Translations under genes and position numbers: made by a program
Shown here: positions 18,811-27,881 of the stretch, piece after piece
Position numbering within the stretch: position 1 is the first letter of the stretch
Layout: each line of letters begins with the position of its first letter
From: a virus
Length of the DNA stretch: 34,562 bases
Virus record (IMG/VR): IMGVR_UViG_3300037961_001129
Span: 1-34,562 of that record
Direction: 5' to 3' (one strand)
Notes under the pieces: generated by a model
Told to the model about the DNA's origin: nothing
Database searches by the model: none
Seen by the model: the letters and a program-made list of their open reading frames with translations, nothing else

Positions 18811-21272
18811 TGAATAAGGTTATACTACATATAAAAGATGCTGATAATGTATTTCAGCAGGTGGACTTGTTTAAGGATGAAACGATATCTGTCACATCCA
18901 AAATACAGGACATTCGAGATATATCTAAAGTATTTACTGATTTTTCTCAGTCATTCACTCTACCTGCGTCTAAAAAGAATAATAAGATATTTAAGCACTT
19001 TTATAATTACTTCATATCTGAAGGCGCATTTGATGCTCGAAAGAAAGTAGAAGCTGTATTAGAGATAAATTATATACCCTTCAGAAGAGGTAAGATATTT
19101 CTGAATAGCGTAAAAATGAAGAATAATAAAGCGTATTCTTACAACGTAACATTTTTCGGTAACACAGTTAGCTTGAAAGATTTATTTGGTGACGATGAAT
19201 TAGAATCTTTAACTTGGTTAAATAATTTTACTCACGATTGGAATCACACAGAAGTTTATAGTGGATTCATCTATGGTAAGAGCTTCACTGTCGATGGAGA
19301 GACAAAAACTGATGCCATCATATATCCACTAATAACTCCAGAAAAAAGATTGTATTTTGATTCGTCAAATAATGATTCAAATACATTATCTGGAAACTTA
19401 AACTATCAGTCTGGAGGCGGAACTCACGCTATTGGACTTAGATACACAGATTTAAAACCTGCTATAGATTTAGCGTTTGTTATAGAGGCTATAGAAAAAA
19501 AATACGGAATAGAATTCACAACAGACTTCTTTAAAGATACAAAAGGTTCAGGTGCATTCAGAGGGACTCTTTCAAGTAACAATGGGCTGTTTATGTGGTT
19601 GAGTAGAGAGAAAGGGGTAATAGGTTCTTCAAGTGAGAACGCCGAGAATATATTGAACGGATTTACATATACATCTGGTTATGCACTTGCTAATATGATT
19701 CCTAATAACACTTTTTATCTAAGTGATTCTGGTGATTTAACGGATAGCATTATTAATGTGACTAAAATGGGAATACCTGGTGAAATACCACCAAAACACA
19801 ATAGGTGGATTTTCACGCTAAACATATCCACATCATCTACATATAAATATAAAGTTGAAATGTTTGATGAAAATAATAATAATGAATTATTACAAACATT
19901 TGATAACCAAGAAGGAAGTCAATCATTGGTGTTTAATTTAGGTACGGAGAATAGGTCTTATGGTATTAAGTTTGTGTTAACATCAAACACTGGTTTTGTA
20001 GCAACATCTACTTTAGAGATTAAGGAAGAGATAAGACAAAACAGGGGCAACGTCTTGGTAGATACATACACTGGCGTATATACTCCATCATCAATAACGC
20101 CAGTATTACAAATAATTCCTACAGAAAGAGTGCCTAAGATGAAGGTATATGATTTTATGAGTGGATTATTCAAGTTGTTCAATCTAACTGCATATTATGT
20201 AGATAATGAAAATGAAGCTGATTTTGGTAAAATAAGGGTGTTGCCTCTTGATGAATTTTACGATGATAACCCAAAGATATTTGATATAACTAAATATGTT
20301 GACTCCTCAAATACAGATATTGAATCAACTATTCCATATAGCGAGATAGAATTCAAATATCAAGAACCGAAAACCTTATTGATGCTAAAGCACAAAGAAG
20401 AATTTAATGAAATATTCGGCGATACAACATATAAGTCAGATGATGTAGATAGGGGTAAACCATATAAGGTTGAAGTTCCATTTGAGCATCTCAAATACGA
20501 AAGGTTATTTGATGATGACACAGGAGACACAACGGAAATTATGTGGGGATATTCTGCTGGAAATAATTTTAAACCTGATGCTGGAACAGACCCTCCTTCT
20601 GCAAATTACGATTCTGTCTTGACAAAGCCTATTTTGTTTTATGGAAGGGCGTTTACTTTAACATCATCTGATTATATTTCTTGGATGAATGGCTCTACTC
20701 ATACTTACGCAACGAGATACTGGATGCCTGCAAATGCCGTAGAGAGAGGTACAAGTCAGACCAACCCTTTAAGGTCTGGACTTAATAATTCAAGTAGTTC
20801 TTTCAGGCTTTATGACATAGGCGGAGACTTTGTTCCAAGCGTTAAACCAAATGATATAGTCTTTAATACAACAGACACCTTGTTCGCTAAAGTTGTATCA
20901 GTTATTGACGATGACACACTTGAACTTGATAATGATATATTCCCTGCTGGAACTTCAGGAAAAATCTATATTATATATAGACCACCAACATTTACATTGA
21001 ATTTTGATGCAGAAATAGATGAATACACAAGAGATGATTATGGCTCGGATACAAATTCACTTTTTAATGTTTTCTATCGAACATATATAGAAGACGCATT
21101 TAATGCTAAGAAGCGTATATTTAAACTAACAGCACATTTACCGAATAGTGTGTTACTTAATTATGAGCTAAAAGATAGATTTCAGATTGGCGATAAAGTA
21201 TTTACTATAAATTCAATAGACACTAACCTTAAAACAGGGGAGTCTAAACTAGAACTACTGAACGTATTATGA
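18810..21272 (+). CDS. Large tail/baseplate protein
   Basis: 820 residues. The N-terminus, VFTDFSQSFTLPASKKNNKI with FNPVxGRRKIxLNSVxxK-like strands (RRGKIFLNSVKMKNNKAYSY), is typical of large tail proteins in Bacteroidota phages that precede or follow the tape measure. Most of the chain is beta-rich, and the end, LKDRFQIGDKVFTINSIDTN, resembles tail-hub C-termini. No catalytic motif was seen. Probably part of the tail tip/hub. It overlaps the next small gene by four bases. Confidence 0.65.
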   Translation: MNKVILHIKDADNVFQQVDLFKDETISVTSKIQDIRDISKVFTDFSQSFTLPASKKNNKIFKHFYNYFISEGAFDARKKVEAVLEINYIPFRRGKIFLNSVKMKNNKAYSYNVTFFGNTVSLKDLFGDDELESLTWLNNFTHDWNHTEVYSGFIYGKSFTVDGETKTDAIIYPLITPEKRLYFDSSNNDSNTLSGNLNYQSGGGTHAIGLRYTDLKPAIDLAFVIEAIEKKYGIEFTTDFFKDTKGSGAFRGTLSSNNGLFMWLSREKGVIGSSSENAENILNGFTYTSGYALANMIPNNTFYLSDSGDLTDSIINVTKMGIPGEIPPKHNRWIFTLNISTSSTYKYKVEMFDENNNNELLQTFDNQEGSQSLVFNLGTENRSYGIKFVLTSNTGFVATSTLEIKEEIRQNRGNVLVDTYTGVYTPSSITPVLQIIPTERVPKMKVYDFMSGLFKLFNLTAYYVDNENEADFGKIRVLPLDEFYDDNPKIFDITKYVDSSNTDIESTIPYSEIEFKYQEPKTLLMLKHKEEFNEIFGDTTYKSDDVDRGKPYKVEVPFEHLKYERLFDDDTGDTTEIMWGYSAGNNFKPDAGTDPPSANYDSVLTKPILFYGRAFTLTSSDYISWMNGSTHTYATRYWMPANAVERGTSQTNPLRSGLNNSSSSFRLYDIGGDFVPSVKPNDIVFNTTDTLFAKVVSVIDDDTLELDNDIFPAGTSGKIYIIYRPPTFTLNFDAEIDEYTRDDYGSDTNSLFNVFYRTYIEDAFNAKKRIFKLTAHLPNSVLLNYELKDRFQIGDKVFTINSIDTNLKTGESKLELLNVL

Positions 21273-21430
21273 TAAAAGATATTATAGATTTATTGCAGCT
21301 TTCTGATTGGTATGGCGTATCTCACAACGTAGATATAGCTAAAGGATTATATAAAGCACCAAGAAACTGGGAGGAAACATCAGAAATTTTAACAAGAGTT
21401 AGAAAATCAAAATCATACAGAAATGGCTGA
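21269..21430 (+). CDS. Small protein before tape measure
   Basis: 53 residues, overlapping both neighbours (ATGA at the start, eight bases with the tape measure gene). It is basic and helical with SDWYGVSHNVDIAKGLYKAP in the centre. Short conserved proteins at this place are found in related phages as far as I can recall, but no function is known. The double overlap supports real translation. Confidence 0.6.
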   Translation: MIKDIIDLLQLSDWYGVSHNVDIAKGLYKAPRNWEETSEILTRVRKSKSYRNG

Positions 21431-23669
21431 GCAAAAAATAATAATATCTATACAGGTAAACGAAAGAGAGTCAAAGAACACTAACAAGGCTCTAAAGATA
21501 ACAAAAGATAATTTTGATAAATTAACTGCTGCTGAGCAGAAAGCTATCATAGCTGACAAACAATTATCTTTAGCAGCCAAACAACTTGATAAGGATTTAA
21601 CTGCCAAAGCAGCAGCAGCAAACGCCGCCGCAGCAGCAACAGACAATATGAGAGCCACATCTGGCTTGAATAACGCAATCATAATGGAAACCAGCCGACT
21701 CGCCTCCGATGCAAGTTTTGGTTTTACTGCGATTGCAAACAACTTGTCTCAGTTAGTAAACTTAGTTCAGCTAAATGCAAAAGCTACAGGTTCTTTTGCT
21801 GGAGCTTTAAAGGGATTGTTTACGGCTCAAGCTGGTCTTTTGATTGGTATCCAGTTGTTAATCACATTTGGAGATGACCTTTATAAAGGATTTATAAGAC
21901 TTGTAAAAGGAAGCCAGCTTATAAAAGAAACTATGTCTGATGCTGGCTCTACTGTTGAAAGTACTGCTGGTAATTTTGAAATGTACATAAGAACACTTCA
22001 GGACTCTAATAAATCACAAGAGGAGCAGGCTGAAGCTATACATTTATTGAATGAAGAGTTTCCAGAATATGTCAAGAGTTTAGAGGATGCTGAATTAACT
22101 CTAAAGGATGTCGCTAACCAAACTAAAGAGGCGACAAGAGTTACCGACTTATACAGAGAATCTATAGTTAGATTAGCTCAATCTGAAGCTGCTAAACAAA
22201 AAATACAACAATTAGCATCGGAGCAAGTTCAAATTACTATTGATGCAGACCTTCGTTTGAAAGAATTAAATTCAACAGAGAGGGAAGCTATTGAACTTCA
22301 ACAAAAACTAAATAAATTACAAGAAAAAAGTAATATAATTCAAAATGACAAGAAAGGTTTTAGAGTAAGTGAAAGAGCTTTGCAAAGGGAGAATGAACTC
22401 ATTATGAGGCAATTTACGATGAGAGAGAGAAAAATTATGCAAACTATATTCGCAAGAGATAAAGATATTGCATCTCGAAATGAAGATATGGACTCTCTTA
22501 TGAAGTTTGTTGACCTTGAAATTGAGTTAAATGAAAAAGGTGCAGGGTCGAGAGCAAAAAGAAACGCAGCTTACAAAGCTGGTGATTTAGACTTCGAAAA
22601 AGAAAGACAGCAATCAAGAGAGAGAGAGTTAAAGTCTATAATAAAAAATGAAAAAGCTATATTACTTATAGAATCTGGAGGAATAAAAGAAAGGGCTAGA
22701 ATAAAGCAAAAAGAGTTTGTTGAAGATGAAAAGAGAAGATTAGATGCGTTTAAAAGAAGAACTAAAGACCAAAACGCTATTATAGAAGCTACAAGATTAA
22801 GTGAAGAAGCTATAAGAAACTCTGAAACTGAGCTTAATAAGTACATCATAAGAATAAACGATGAGACTAATACAAAGCTGCTTCAGATGGACAATGATTT
22901 TGCTAAAGAGAGATATGATAATAAAGTAAAAAATGATGCTGAATTTGCGGAGCTTGAGCTGTTAGAGGAGACGGCTCATATAGGTAATGAAGGCAGAAGA
23001 GCAAGAAAACTATTTGATTTAGATACTGAGCAGTTAGAGCAGAAAAAGCGAAGATTACAAGCGGAAATGGCGTTTAATTCTACTTTTATGATGGGATTAG
23101 CAAGCTCTACCCAAACTCAGATTCAACTTCAGGAGGAACTTACTCAGGTAGAGCAAGACTTGTCAATGAAAAGAATAAAAATAGCGGAAGCAGAGGCTTT
23201 TGCTAAAAGAGAAGGCTTGAGAGTTACAGGAGATGCTTTAGGTGCATTTGCAGAATTAGCTGGTAAATCTACTGGAGAGGGTAAAGCGATGGCTATAGCA
23301 TCAACTCTTATTTCTACATATCAAACCGCACAATCTGCTTTTGAATCACAATTTAAGCCTATAGCTTTAGCAGACTCACCAATTAGAGGTGCTCTTGCGG
23401 CGGCAGCAGCTATAGCGAGAGGTTTGGCGCAAGTAAAGCAAATACAAAGCGTTAAAGTACCTGGAGGAAAAAGCGGGGGAGCAGGAAGAGGCTCTGTATC
23501 AATTCAATCGCCAGACTTTAATGTTGTTGGCGCATCTCAGACATCTCAATTATCTGAAGCTATAGCAACACAGGAAGCTAAGCCAGTAAAAGCGTTTGTA
23601 GTAGGTAAAGATATTTCCACACAACAAGAACTTGATAGAAACATAACAAACACCGCATCATTCGGTTAA
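21423..23669 (+). CDS. Tail tape measure protein
   Basis: 748 residues. Long helical and coiled-coil stretches with Ala-rich segments (residues 61-73), a hydrophobic helical patch at 124-149 (AGALKGLFTAQAGLLIGIQL), a very charged middle (about 330-560), and a C-terminal Ala/Gly region (DSPIRGALAAAAAIARGLAQ, VKQIQSVKVPGGKSGG) typical of tape measure proteins. It sets tail length; at about 1.5 angstrom per residue it predicts a tail of about 110 nm, which fits a siphovirus. It is positioned before the capsid genes, not after them as usual. Confidence 0.88.
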   Translation: MAEQKIIISIQVNERESKNTNKALKITKDNFDKLTAAEQKAIIADKQLSLAAKQLDKDLTAKAAAANAAAAATDNMRATSGLNNAIIMETSRLASDASFGFTAIANNLSQLVNLVQLNAKATGSFAGALKGLFTAQAGLLIGIQLLITFGDDLYKGFIRLVKGSQLIKETMSDAGSTVESTAGNFEMYIRTLQDSNKSQEEQAEAIHLLNEEFPEYVKSLEDAELTLKDVANQTKEATRVTDLYRESIVRLAQSEAAKQKIQQLASEQVQITIDADLRLKELNSTEREAIELQQKLNKLQEKSNIIQNDKKGFRVSERALQRENELIMRQFTMRERKIMQTIFARDKDIASRNEDMDSLMKFVDLEIELNEKGAGSRAKRNAAYKAGDLDFEKERQQSRERELKSIIKNEKAILLIESGGIKERARIKQKEFVEDEKRRLDAFKRRTKDQNAIIEATRLSEEAIRNSETELNKYIIRINDETNTKLLQMDNDFAKERYDNKVKNDAEFAELELLEETAHIGNEGRRARKLFDLDTEQLEQKKRRLQAEMAFNSTFMMGLASSTQTQIQLQEELTQVEQDLSMKRIKIAEAEAFAKREGLRVTGDALGAFAELAGKSTGEGKAMAIASTLISTYQTAQSAFESQFKPIALADSPIRGALAAAAAIARGLAQVKQIQSVKVPGGKSGGAGRGSVSIQSPDFNVVGASQTSQLSEAIATQEAKPVKAFVVGKDISTQQELDRNITNTASFG

Positions 23670-23678
23670 TTTAATAGT

Positions 23679-25529
23679 ATGAGAATTATAGAACTTTTTA
23701 TAGACGAAGAAGGATTGTTCTCTGGTATAGATGCCATTTCAATAGTAGAGAAACCAGCGATAGAAGAGCATTTTATCGCCTTATCCGAAGAAAAAGAAAT
23801 AAAACTTGCCGAAGTAGATAAAGAGAAGAAAATACTTATGGGTGCGGCGTTAGTACCTAATAAGAATATCTACAGACGTAATGGAGAAGACGAATACTAC
23901 ATTTACTTCTCAGAAGAAACTGTACGCAAAGCATCAGAGCTATTTTTGATGCGTGGTAATCAAAATAAGAGCACTTTAGAGCACCAAGCAGAGCTTAACG
24001 GGTTATCTGTGGTAGAATCGTGGATTGTAGAGGATAAAGTGCACGACAAGAGCCGTAAATATGGTTTAGATATGCCTGTAGGCACTTGGATGGTATCTAT
24101 GAAAGTCAATAATGAAGAAGTTTGGGATGATTATGTTAAATCTGGTAAAGTAAAGGGCTTCTCTATTGAAGGTTACTTCACTGATGAGGTTGCTATGTCT
24201 CAAATAGAGCAACTTGAAGAAGAAAACGAAGCAAAACAGGTACTTTTGGAGATTGCTAACGTGATTCTTGGCGATAAATACGAATTAGCTACATACGGAG
24301 ACTACGGAAGTGGTGTTAGAAACAATGCAAAGCGTGGTATTGAGCTAAATAAGAAGGTAAACAATAAGTGCGCCACCTCTGTGGGGAAAGTAAGAGCCCA
24401 ACAGCTCAGTAGGGGTGAAAAACTCAGTGTGTCCACGATAAAGAGGATGTATTCTTACTTGTCAAGAGCTGCTGAATACTATGACCCAAGCGATTCTAAG
24501 GCTTGTGGTACAATCTCATACCTTCTATGGGGTGGAAAGGCAGGATTGGCTTGGAGTAGGTCTAAACTTCGTGAATTAGGCGAATTAGAGCTTAATTGTG
24601 ACTGTCACGAGCTATCTGAGGAGCTTGAACTCGGCTTGTACGACAAAACTTACAAAGATTACCCTGCTGCTGCCAGAAAAAACGCTAAACAAGCTCTTGC
24701 GTACTACGATAGCAACAAACCAAGATGCGGAACGCCTCAAGCGTGGCAATTCGCCAAACTATTGGTTGATGGCAAGCCATTATCTCGTTGTTTGATATCA
24801 GAGATGGCATCTTACAATAGATTTGAAAAAAAGAAAGACGAACCATACAATAAAGGTTGCGGAGGTCTTCTATGGGATGCTTGGGGAGGCGAAGAAGGAA
24901 TACGATGGGCGGAAACTAAACTTGATGAGATAAATTCTCAGGAATCTAAAATAGAATTATCCACTAAAGAGATTGATGGAAGACTCGCCTACGACACAAA
25001 AGAAGAAGCATTAAGAATTGCAAAGGATATTGGATGTGATGGTTATCACGAGCACGATGTAGATGGACAGAAGTGGTATATGCCTTGCAAAGAACATAAA
25101 TTAGCTAAATATGATGACAAAGGAAGAATTGTTAGAAGCCCGAAAGCACCAAATTCCGATACTAAAAACCCTTCTCCAAAAAGAGGTAGCAAACGCAATC
25201 CAAAAGGAGCTGCTGGGAAGGGAAGGGGAGTATCTGTTCCAGCCACAGTGTTAAAATCGCTTCAGAAGAAAGCAAATGACTTTAATGAGAAGTATAAATC
25301 TAAATTAGGTTACGGAACGACTGTAGGTCAGCTTAAATCTGTATATCAAAGAGGTGTTGGAGCGTTTCAAACATCACATAGTCCTATGGTAAAGTCTGCT
25401 CAACAGTGGGGTCAGGCAAGAGTCAATGCTTACATTTACTTACTTAAAAATGGAAGACCTCAAAACGATAAATATACTACAGATTACGACTTATTACCTA
25501 AAAAACACCCTAAATCAAGTAAAAAATGA
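23679..25529 (+). CDS. Multi-domain prohead protease (XkdF/S78-type) with duplicated accessory domains
   Basis: 616 residues. Residues 1-175 are an XkdF-like (Peptidase_S78_2) protease, with His102 in STLEHQAEL and Ser162 in VKGFSIEGYF as likely catalytic residues. Then come two related segments at about 245-300 (TIKRMYSYLSRAAEYYDPSD, SYLLWGGKAGLAWSRSKL) and 365-416 (EMASYNRFEKKKDEPYNKGC, WDAWGGEEGIRWAETKL). Next is a domain at 436-473 (YHEHDVDGQKWYMPCKEH), a Lys-rich linker and a C-terminal domain at 519-608 (LGYGTTVGQLKSVYQRGVGA, NDKYTTDYDLLPKKHP). The protease processes the scaffold and capsid. The unusual length comes from the fused domains, whose roles are unknown. Confidence 0.85.
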   Translation: MRIIELFIDEEGLFSGIDAISIVEKPAIEEHFIALSEEKEIKLAEVDKEKKILMGAALVPNKNIYRRNGEDEYYIYFSEETVRKASELFLMRGNQNKSTLEHQAELNGLSVVESWIVEDKVHDKSRKYGLDMPVGTWMVSMKVNNEEVWDDYVKSGKVKGFSIEGYFTDEVAMSQIEQLEEENEAKQVLLEIANVILGDKYELATYGDYGSGVRNNAKRGIELNKKVNNKCATSVGKVRAQQLSRGEKLSVSTIKRMYSYLSRAAEYYDPSDSKACGTISYLLWGGKAGLAWSRSKLRELGELELNCDCHELSEELELGLYDKTYKDYPAAARKNAKQALAYYDSNKPRCGTPQAWQFAKLLVDGKPLSRCLISEMASYNRFEKKKDEPYNKGCGGLLWDAWGGEEGIRWAETKLDEINSQESKIELSTKEIDGRLAYDTKEEALRIAKDIGCDGYHEHDVDGQKWYMPCKEHKLAKYDDKGRIVRSPKAPNSDTKNPSPKRGSKRNPKGAAGKGRGVSVPATVLKSLQKKANDFNEKYKSKLGYGTTVGQLKSVYQRGVGAFQTSHSPMVKSAQQWGQARVNAYIYLLKNGRPQNDKYTTDYDLLPKKHPKSSKK

Positions 25530-25663
25530 GAAAAACAAACGAAACACCAAGCAGAACATCTCCACGCAATTCAAAACGTGGTTGTTTATGTAAAGATGGA
25601 AGAACATATGCACGAAAGTGCTGTGATGGAACATTAAGAGCTCAAGGTATAGGAAAAATCTAA
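25526..25663 (+). CDS. Small Cys-rich conserved phage protein
   Basis: 45 residues overlapping the protease stop (ATGA). The core RGCLCKDGRTYARKCCDGTL is followed by RAQGIGKI. Small proteins with the pattern GCLCxDxxTYSxKCCDGxLxAQGIG are very common in Bacteroidota phages and prophages between the protease and scaffold/capsid genes. Four cysteines (20, 22, 32, 33) could bind a metal. No function is known. Confidence 0.85.
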   Translation: MRKTNETPSRTSPRNSKRGCLCKDGRTYARKCCDGTLRAQGIGKI

Positions 25664-25715
25664 CAGGGAAAATTAAATTAGTTATTATTATATACTTTAA
25701 AGTTAAATTTTTATT

Positions 25716-26273
25716 ATGGAAGGTAAAGCAACTCTTATTTTAAAAGACATTATGCAGAAACTTTCTATGATTAATTCCGAAGAGGTAAAAGAAGAAGTAG
25801 AGAACGTAGAAGTATCTGCTGAAGAAGTTGCTCCTGAAGTTGAAGTCACAGAAGAAGTTGCACTGTCTGAAGACGAAGTGGCTGAAGAAGCTACAGAACT
25901 ATCTGACGAATCTACTGAACAAGAACTTGCTGAGGATGATGAAGCTGAAAAAGAAGCTGAAGAATCTGAAGAAGAATCTGAAGAAGAAGAGTTAGAAGAA
26001 GAAAAATATGTTTCTAAATCTGAATTCGATTCTAAAATCGCTGAACTCAAAGATATGATTGAGTCAATGAAAGGTGAAATGGGTAAGGAAATGGAAACTT
26101 ACGAGAAAGAAAAAGCTGAATTGAACGCACAAATTGAAAAGCTATCTGCTGAACCAGCAGTTGAGCCTCTTGCGCACAATCCAGAACAAAAACAAGAAAA
26201 AAACGAGGGCTTCAAATTCGGTCAAAATCGCCCTCAATCGACACTTGACCGAGTAATGTCCAAACTAAATTAA
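25716..26273 (+). CDS. Head scaffolding protein (putative)
   Basis: 185 residues. Residues 22-97 are extremely acidic and repetitive (mostly E, V, A, S). A coiled coil follows at about 98-145 (KSEFDSKIAELKDMIESMKG), and the C-terminus FGQNRPQSTLDRVMSKLN matches the end of scaffolding-type proteins located right before the capsid gene in related phages. An acidic helical protein at this place would act as the internal scaffold and be removed by the protease. It starts in the TTATTATG context. Confidence 0.78.
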   Translation: MEGKATLILKDIMQKLSMINSEEVKEEVENVEVSAEEVAPEVEVTEEVALSEDEVAEEATELSDESTEQELAEDDEAEKEAEESEEESEEEELEEEKYVSKSEFDSKIAELKDMIESMKGEMGKEMETYEKEKAELNAQIEKLSAEPAVEPLAHNPEQKQEKNEGFKFGQNRPQSTLDRVMSKLN

Positions 26274-26283
26274 TAATTAAATT

Positions 26284-27177
26284 ATGCCAACTCCATCAAT
26301 TACTACTACTTACGCAGGAGAGTTTGCTGGAAAGTACATCTCTGCTGCTCTATTAAGCGGTAATACAATCGCTAACGGCGGTATTACTGTTAAGCCTAAT
26401 GTAAAGTACAAAGAAGTTGTAAAGAAAGTTGCTACAAGCGGTCTTATTGCGAACGCTACTTGTGACTTCACTGACGCTGGTTCTTTGACTTTGACAGAGC
26501 GCATCCTTCAGCCTGAAGAGTTCCAAGTGAATGTCGAGCTATGTAAGAAGGACTTTCGTTCTGACTGGGAAGCTGTTCAAATGGGTTATTCAGCCTATGA
26601 CAACTTACCTCCAAAATTCGCTGATTTCTTAATCGGTCACATCGCTGCTAAAGTAGCTGAAAAAACTGAGACAACTATCTGGCAAGGTACTAACGCTACT
26701 GCTGGTGAGTTTGACGGATTTGCTACTTTGTTAGGTGCTGACTCTGATGTTGTAGATGTTACAGGAACTACTGTTACTTCTTCTAACGTAATCGCTGAAT
26801 TAGGAAAAGTTGTTGATGCAATTCCTTCTGCTGTTTACGGTAAAGAAGACTTGAAGATTTACATCTCTTCAAACATCGCTAAAGCCTATGTGTCTGCCCA
26901 AGCTGCTCTAGGATATCGTGACCTATATCACGTTGGTAAGACTGAAATGAACTTTCAAGGTTTACCTTTGTTCGTTGCTAATGGTCTTGCTGATAATGAT
27001 ATGGTAGCTGCCGAAACATCTAACTTATACTTTGGTACTGGTTTATTATCTGACCACAATGAAGTTAAGGTTATAGATATGGCGGATTTGGATGGGAGTC
27101 AGAATGTTCGTGTTATAATGCGTTTTACATCTGGTATCCAATATGGTATCGGTTCTGACATCGTTCTTTACACCTAA
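26284..27177 (+). CDS. Major capsid protein
   Basis: 297 residues. Regular Ala/Thr/Gly-rich composition without Trp/Cys excess, LTLTERILQPEEFQVNVELC (68-87), then FRSDWEAVQMGYSAYDNLPP, a central TETTIWQGTNATAGEFDGFA, and the C-terminal RVIMRFTSGIQYGIGSDIVL. The order scaffold-capsid, the terminator directly after the gene, and the strong codon bias (more GCT/GGT/CGT, few rare codons) point to the most highly expressed gene. HK97 fold is expected for the family. No separate decoration protein was seen. Confidence 0.88.
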   Translation: MPTPSITTTYAGEFAGKYISAALLSGNTIANGGITVKPNVKYKEVVKKVATSGLIANATCDFTDAGSLTLTERILQPEEFQVNVELCKKDFRSDWEAVQMGYSAYDNLPPKFADFLIGHIAAKVAEKTETTIWQGTNATAGEFDGFATLLGADSDVVDVTGTTVTSSNVIAELGKVVDAIPSAVYGKEDLKIYISSNIAKAYVSAQAALGYRDLYHVGKTEMNFQGLPLFVANGLADNDMVAAETSNLYFGTGLLSDHNEVKVIDMADLDGSQNVRVIMRFTSGIQYGIGSDIVLYT

Positions 27178-27195
27178 TAATTAATCGTCTAACAC

Positions 27196-27221
27196 AGGGG
27201 TGCTAAACCCACCCCTTTTTT
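27196..27221 (+). terminator. Intrinsic terminator after capsid gene
   Basis: AGGGGTG (27196-27202), loop of seven bases, CACCCCT (27210-27216), then T's to 27221. It gives high capsid mRNA levels relative to downstream genes, or partial termination. Confidence 0.9.
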
Positions 27222-27233
27222 AATACTTATAAT

Positions 27234-27788
27234 ATGGCTTGTGATTTAACTGGCGGAAGATTGAGACCTTGTAAAGATGCCGTAGGTGGTATTAAAAAAG
27301 TTCATTTTGTTGATTTTGGTGATTTAGGAACGCTTACTTTTGGTAGTAGCGATGAGGTCACCGATATGACAGGAACTTTTACTTATCATACTTACGATGT
27401 CAAAGGTAATTCTTCCCTTGAAACTAACATTACGTCTTCTCTTGAGAACGGAACTACATTCTTTGAGCAAGTCGTAAACATCACTTTATTCAAACTAACT
27501 AAAGAGGACAACAAAGAATTAAAATTGATGGCGTATGGTCGCCCTCACGTTGTTGTACAAACATTCGATGATAAGTTCTTGTTAGTTGGTGCTGAAAACG
27601 GTGCTGATGTTACTGGTGGTACTGCGGTTACTGGTACTGCTATGGGTGATTTAAACGGATATACACTTACACTAACTGCTAACGAACTTCGTATGCCTTC
27701 ATTTATTGATGGCGGTACTGATGCTGACCCATTTGCAGGTATGTCTAGTGCTACTGACACAGAATCTACTCAAAGAGACCCTTCATAA
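27234..27788 (+). CDS. Major tail or head-tail structural protein (MACDLT family)
   Basis: 184 residues. The start MACDLTGGRLRPCKDAVGGI, then KKVHFVDFGDLG, is a signature of an abundant structural protein in Bacteroidota siphophages, usually called a major tail protein or phage structural protein. The remaining chain is beta-rich (TFTYHTYDVKGNSSLETNIT) with a central EQVVNITLFKL, as in tail tube folds. It is flanked by terminators on both sides, consistent with high, separately tuned expression. Its stop codon lies inside a TGAATTCAATAGGG-type element. Confidence 0.7.
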   Translation: MACDLTGGRLRPCKDAVGGIKKVHFVDFGDLGTLTFGSSDEVTDMTGTFTYHTYDVKGNSSLETNITSSLENGTTFFEQVVNITLFKLTKEDNKELKLMAYGRPHVVVQTFDDKFLLVGAENGADVTGGTAVTGTAMGDLNGYTLTLTANELRMPSFIDGGTDADPFAGMSSATDTESTQRDPS

Positions 27789-27818
27789 ATTCAATAGGGT
27801 TATGAATCTAATAGGGGG
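27784..27818 (+). repeat. Paired TGAATTCAATAGGG-type elements
   Basis: ATAAATTCAATAGGG (27785-27799) and TTATGAATCTAATAGGGG (27800-27817), with GAATTC-equivalent cores 17 bases apart. The first overlaps the stop codon of the tail protein gene. The ATAGGG end of the second forms the 5' arm of the terminator at 27811-27841. Confidence 0.8.
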
Positions 27819-27841
27819 TGTTTTACACTCCCTATTTTTTT
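27811..27841 (+). terminator. Intrinsic terminator after tail protein gene
   Basis: ATAGGGGGTGT (27811-27821) pairs with ACACTCCCTAT (27825-27835), eleven pairs with one G-U and a three-base loop, followed by T's to 27841. The 5' arm is the end of a dispersed repeat element. Confidence 0.9.
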
Positions 27842-27863
27842 ATGTAATGAAAACAAATTGTTG

Positions 27864-27871
27864 TATTTTTG
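27864..27871 (+). promoter_or_regulatory. Possible -7 box for portal/fibre operon
   Basis: TATTTTTG matches TAnnTTTG and lies ten bases before the ATG at 27882, after a strong terminator. No clear TTTG is found about 20 bases upstream, so this is tentative. Confidence 0.4.
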
Positions 27872-27881
27872 TTACTTTGAT

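Noticed and set aside
25703-26050. Long minus-strand frame opposite the acidic scaffold gene
   Set aside because: It is Ser-rich only because the opposite strand encodes runs of Glu (GAA/TTC frames); no promoter and no neighbours on that strand.
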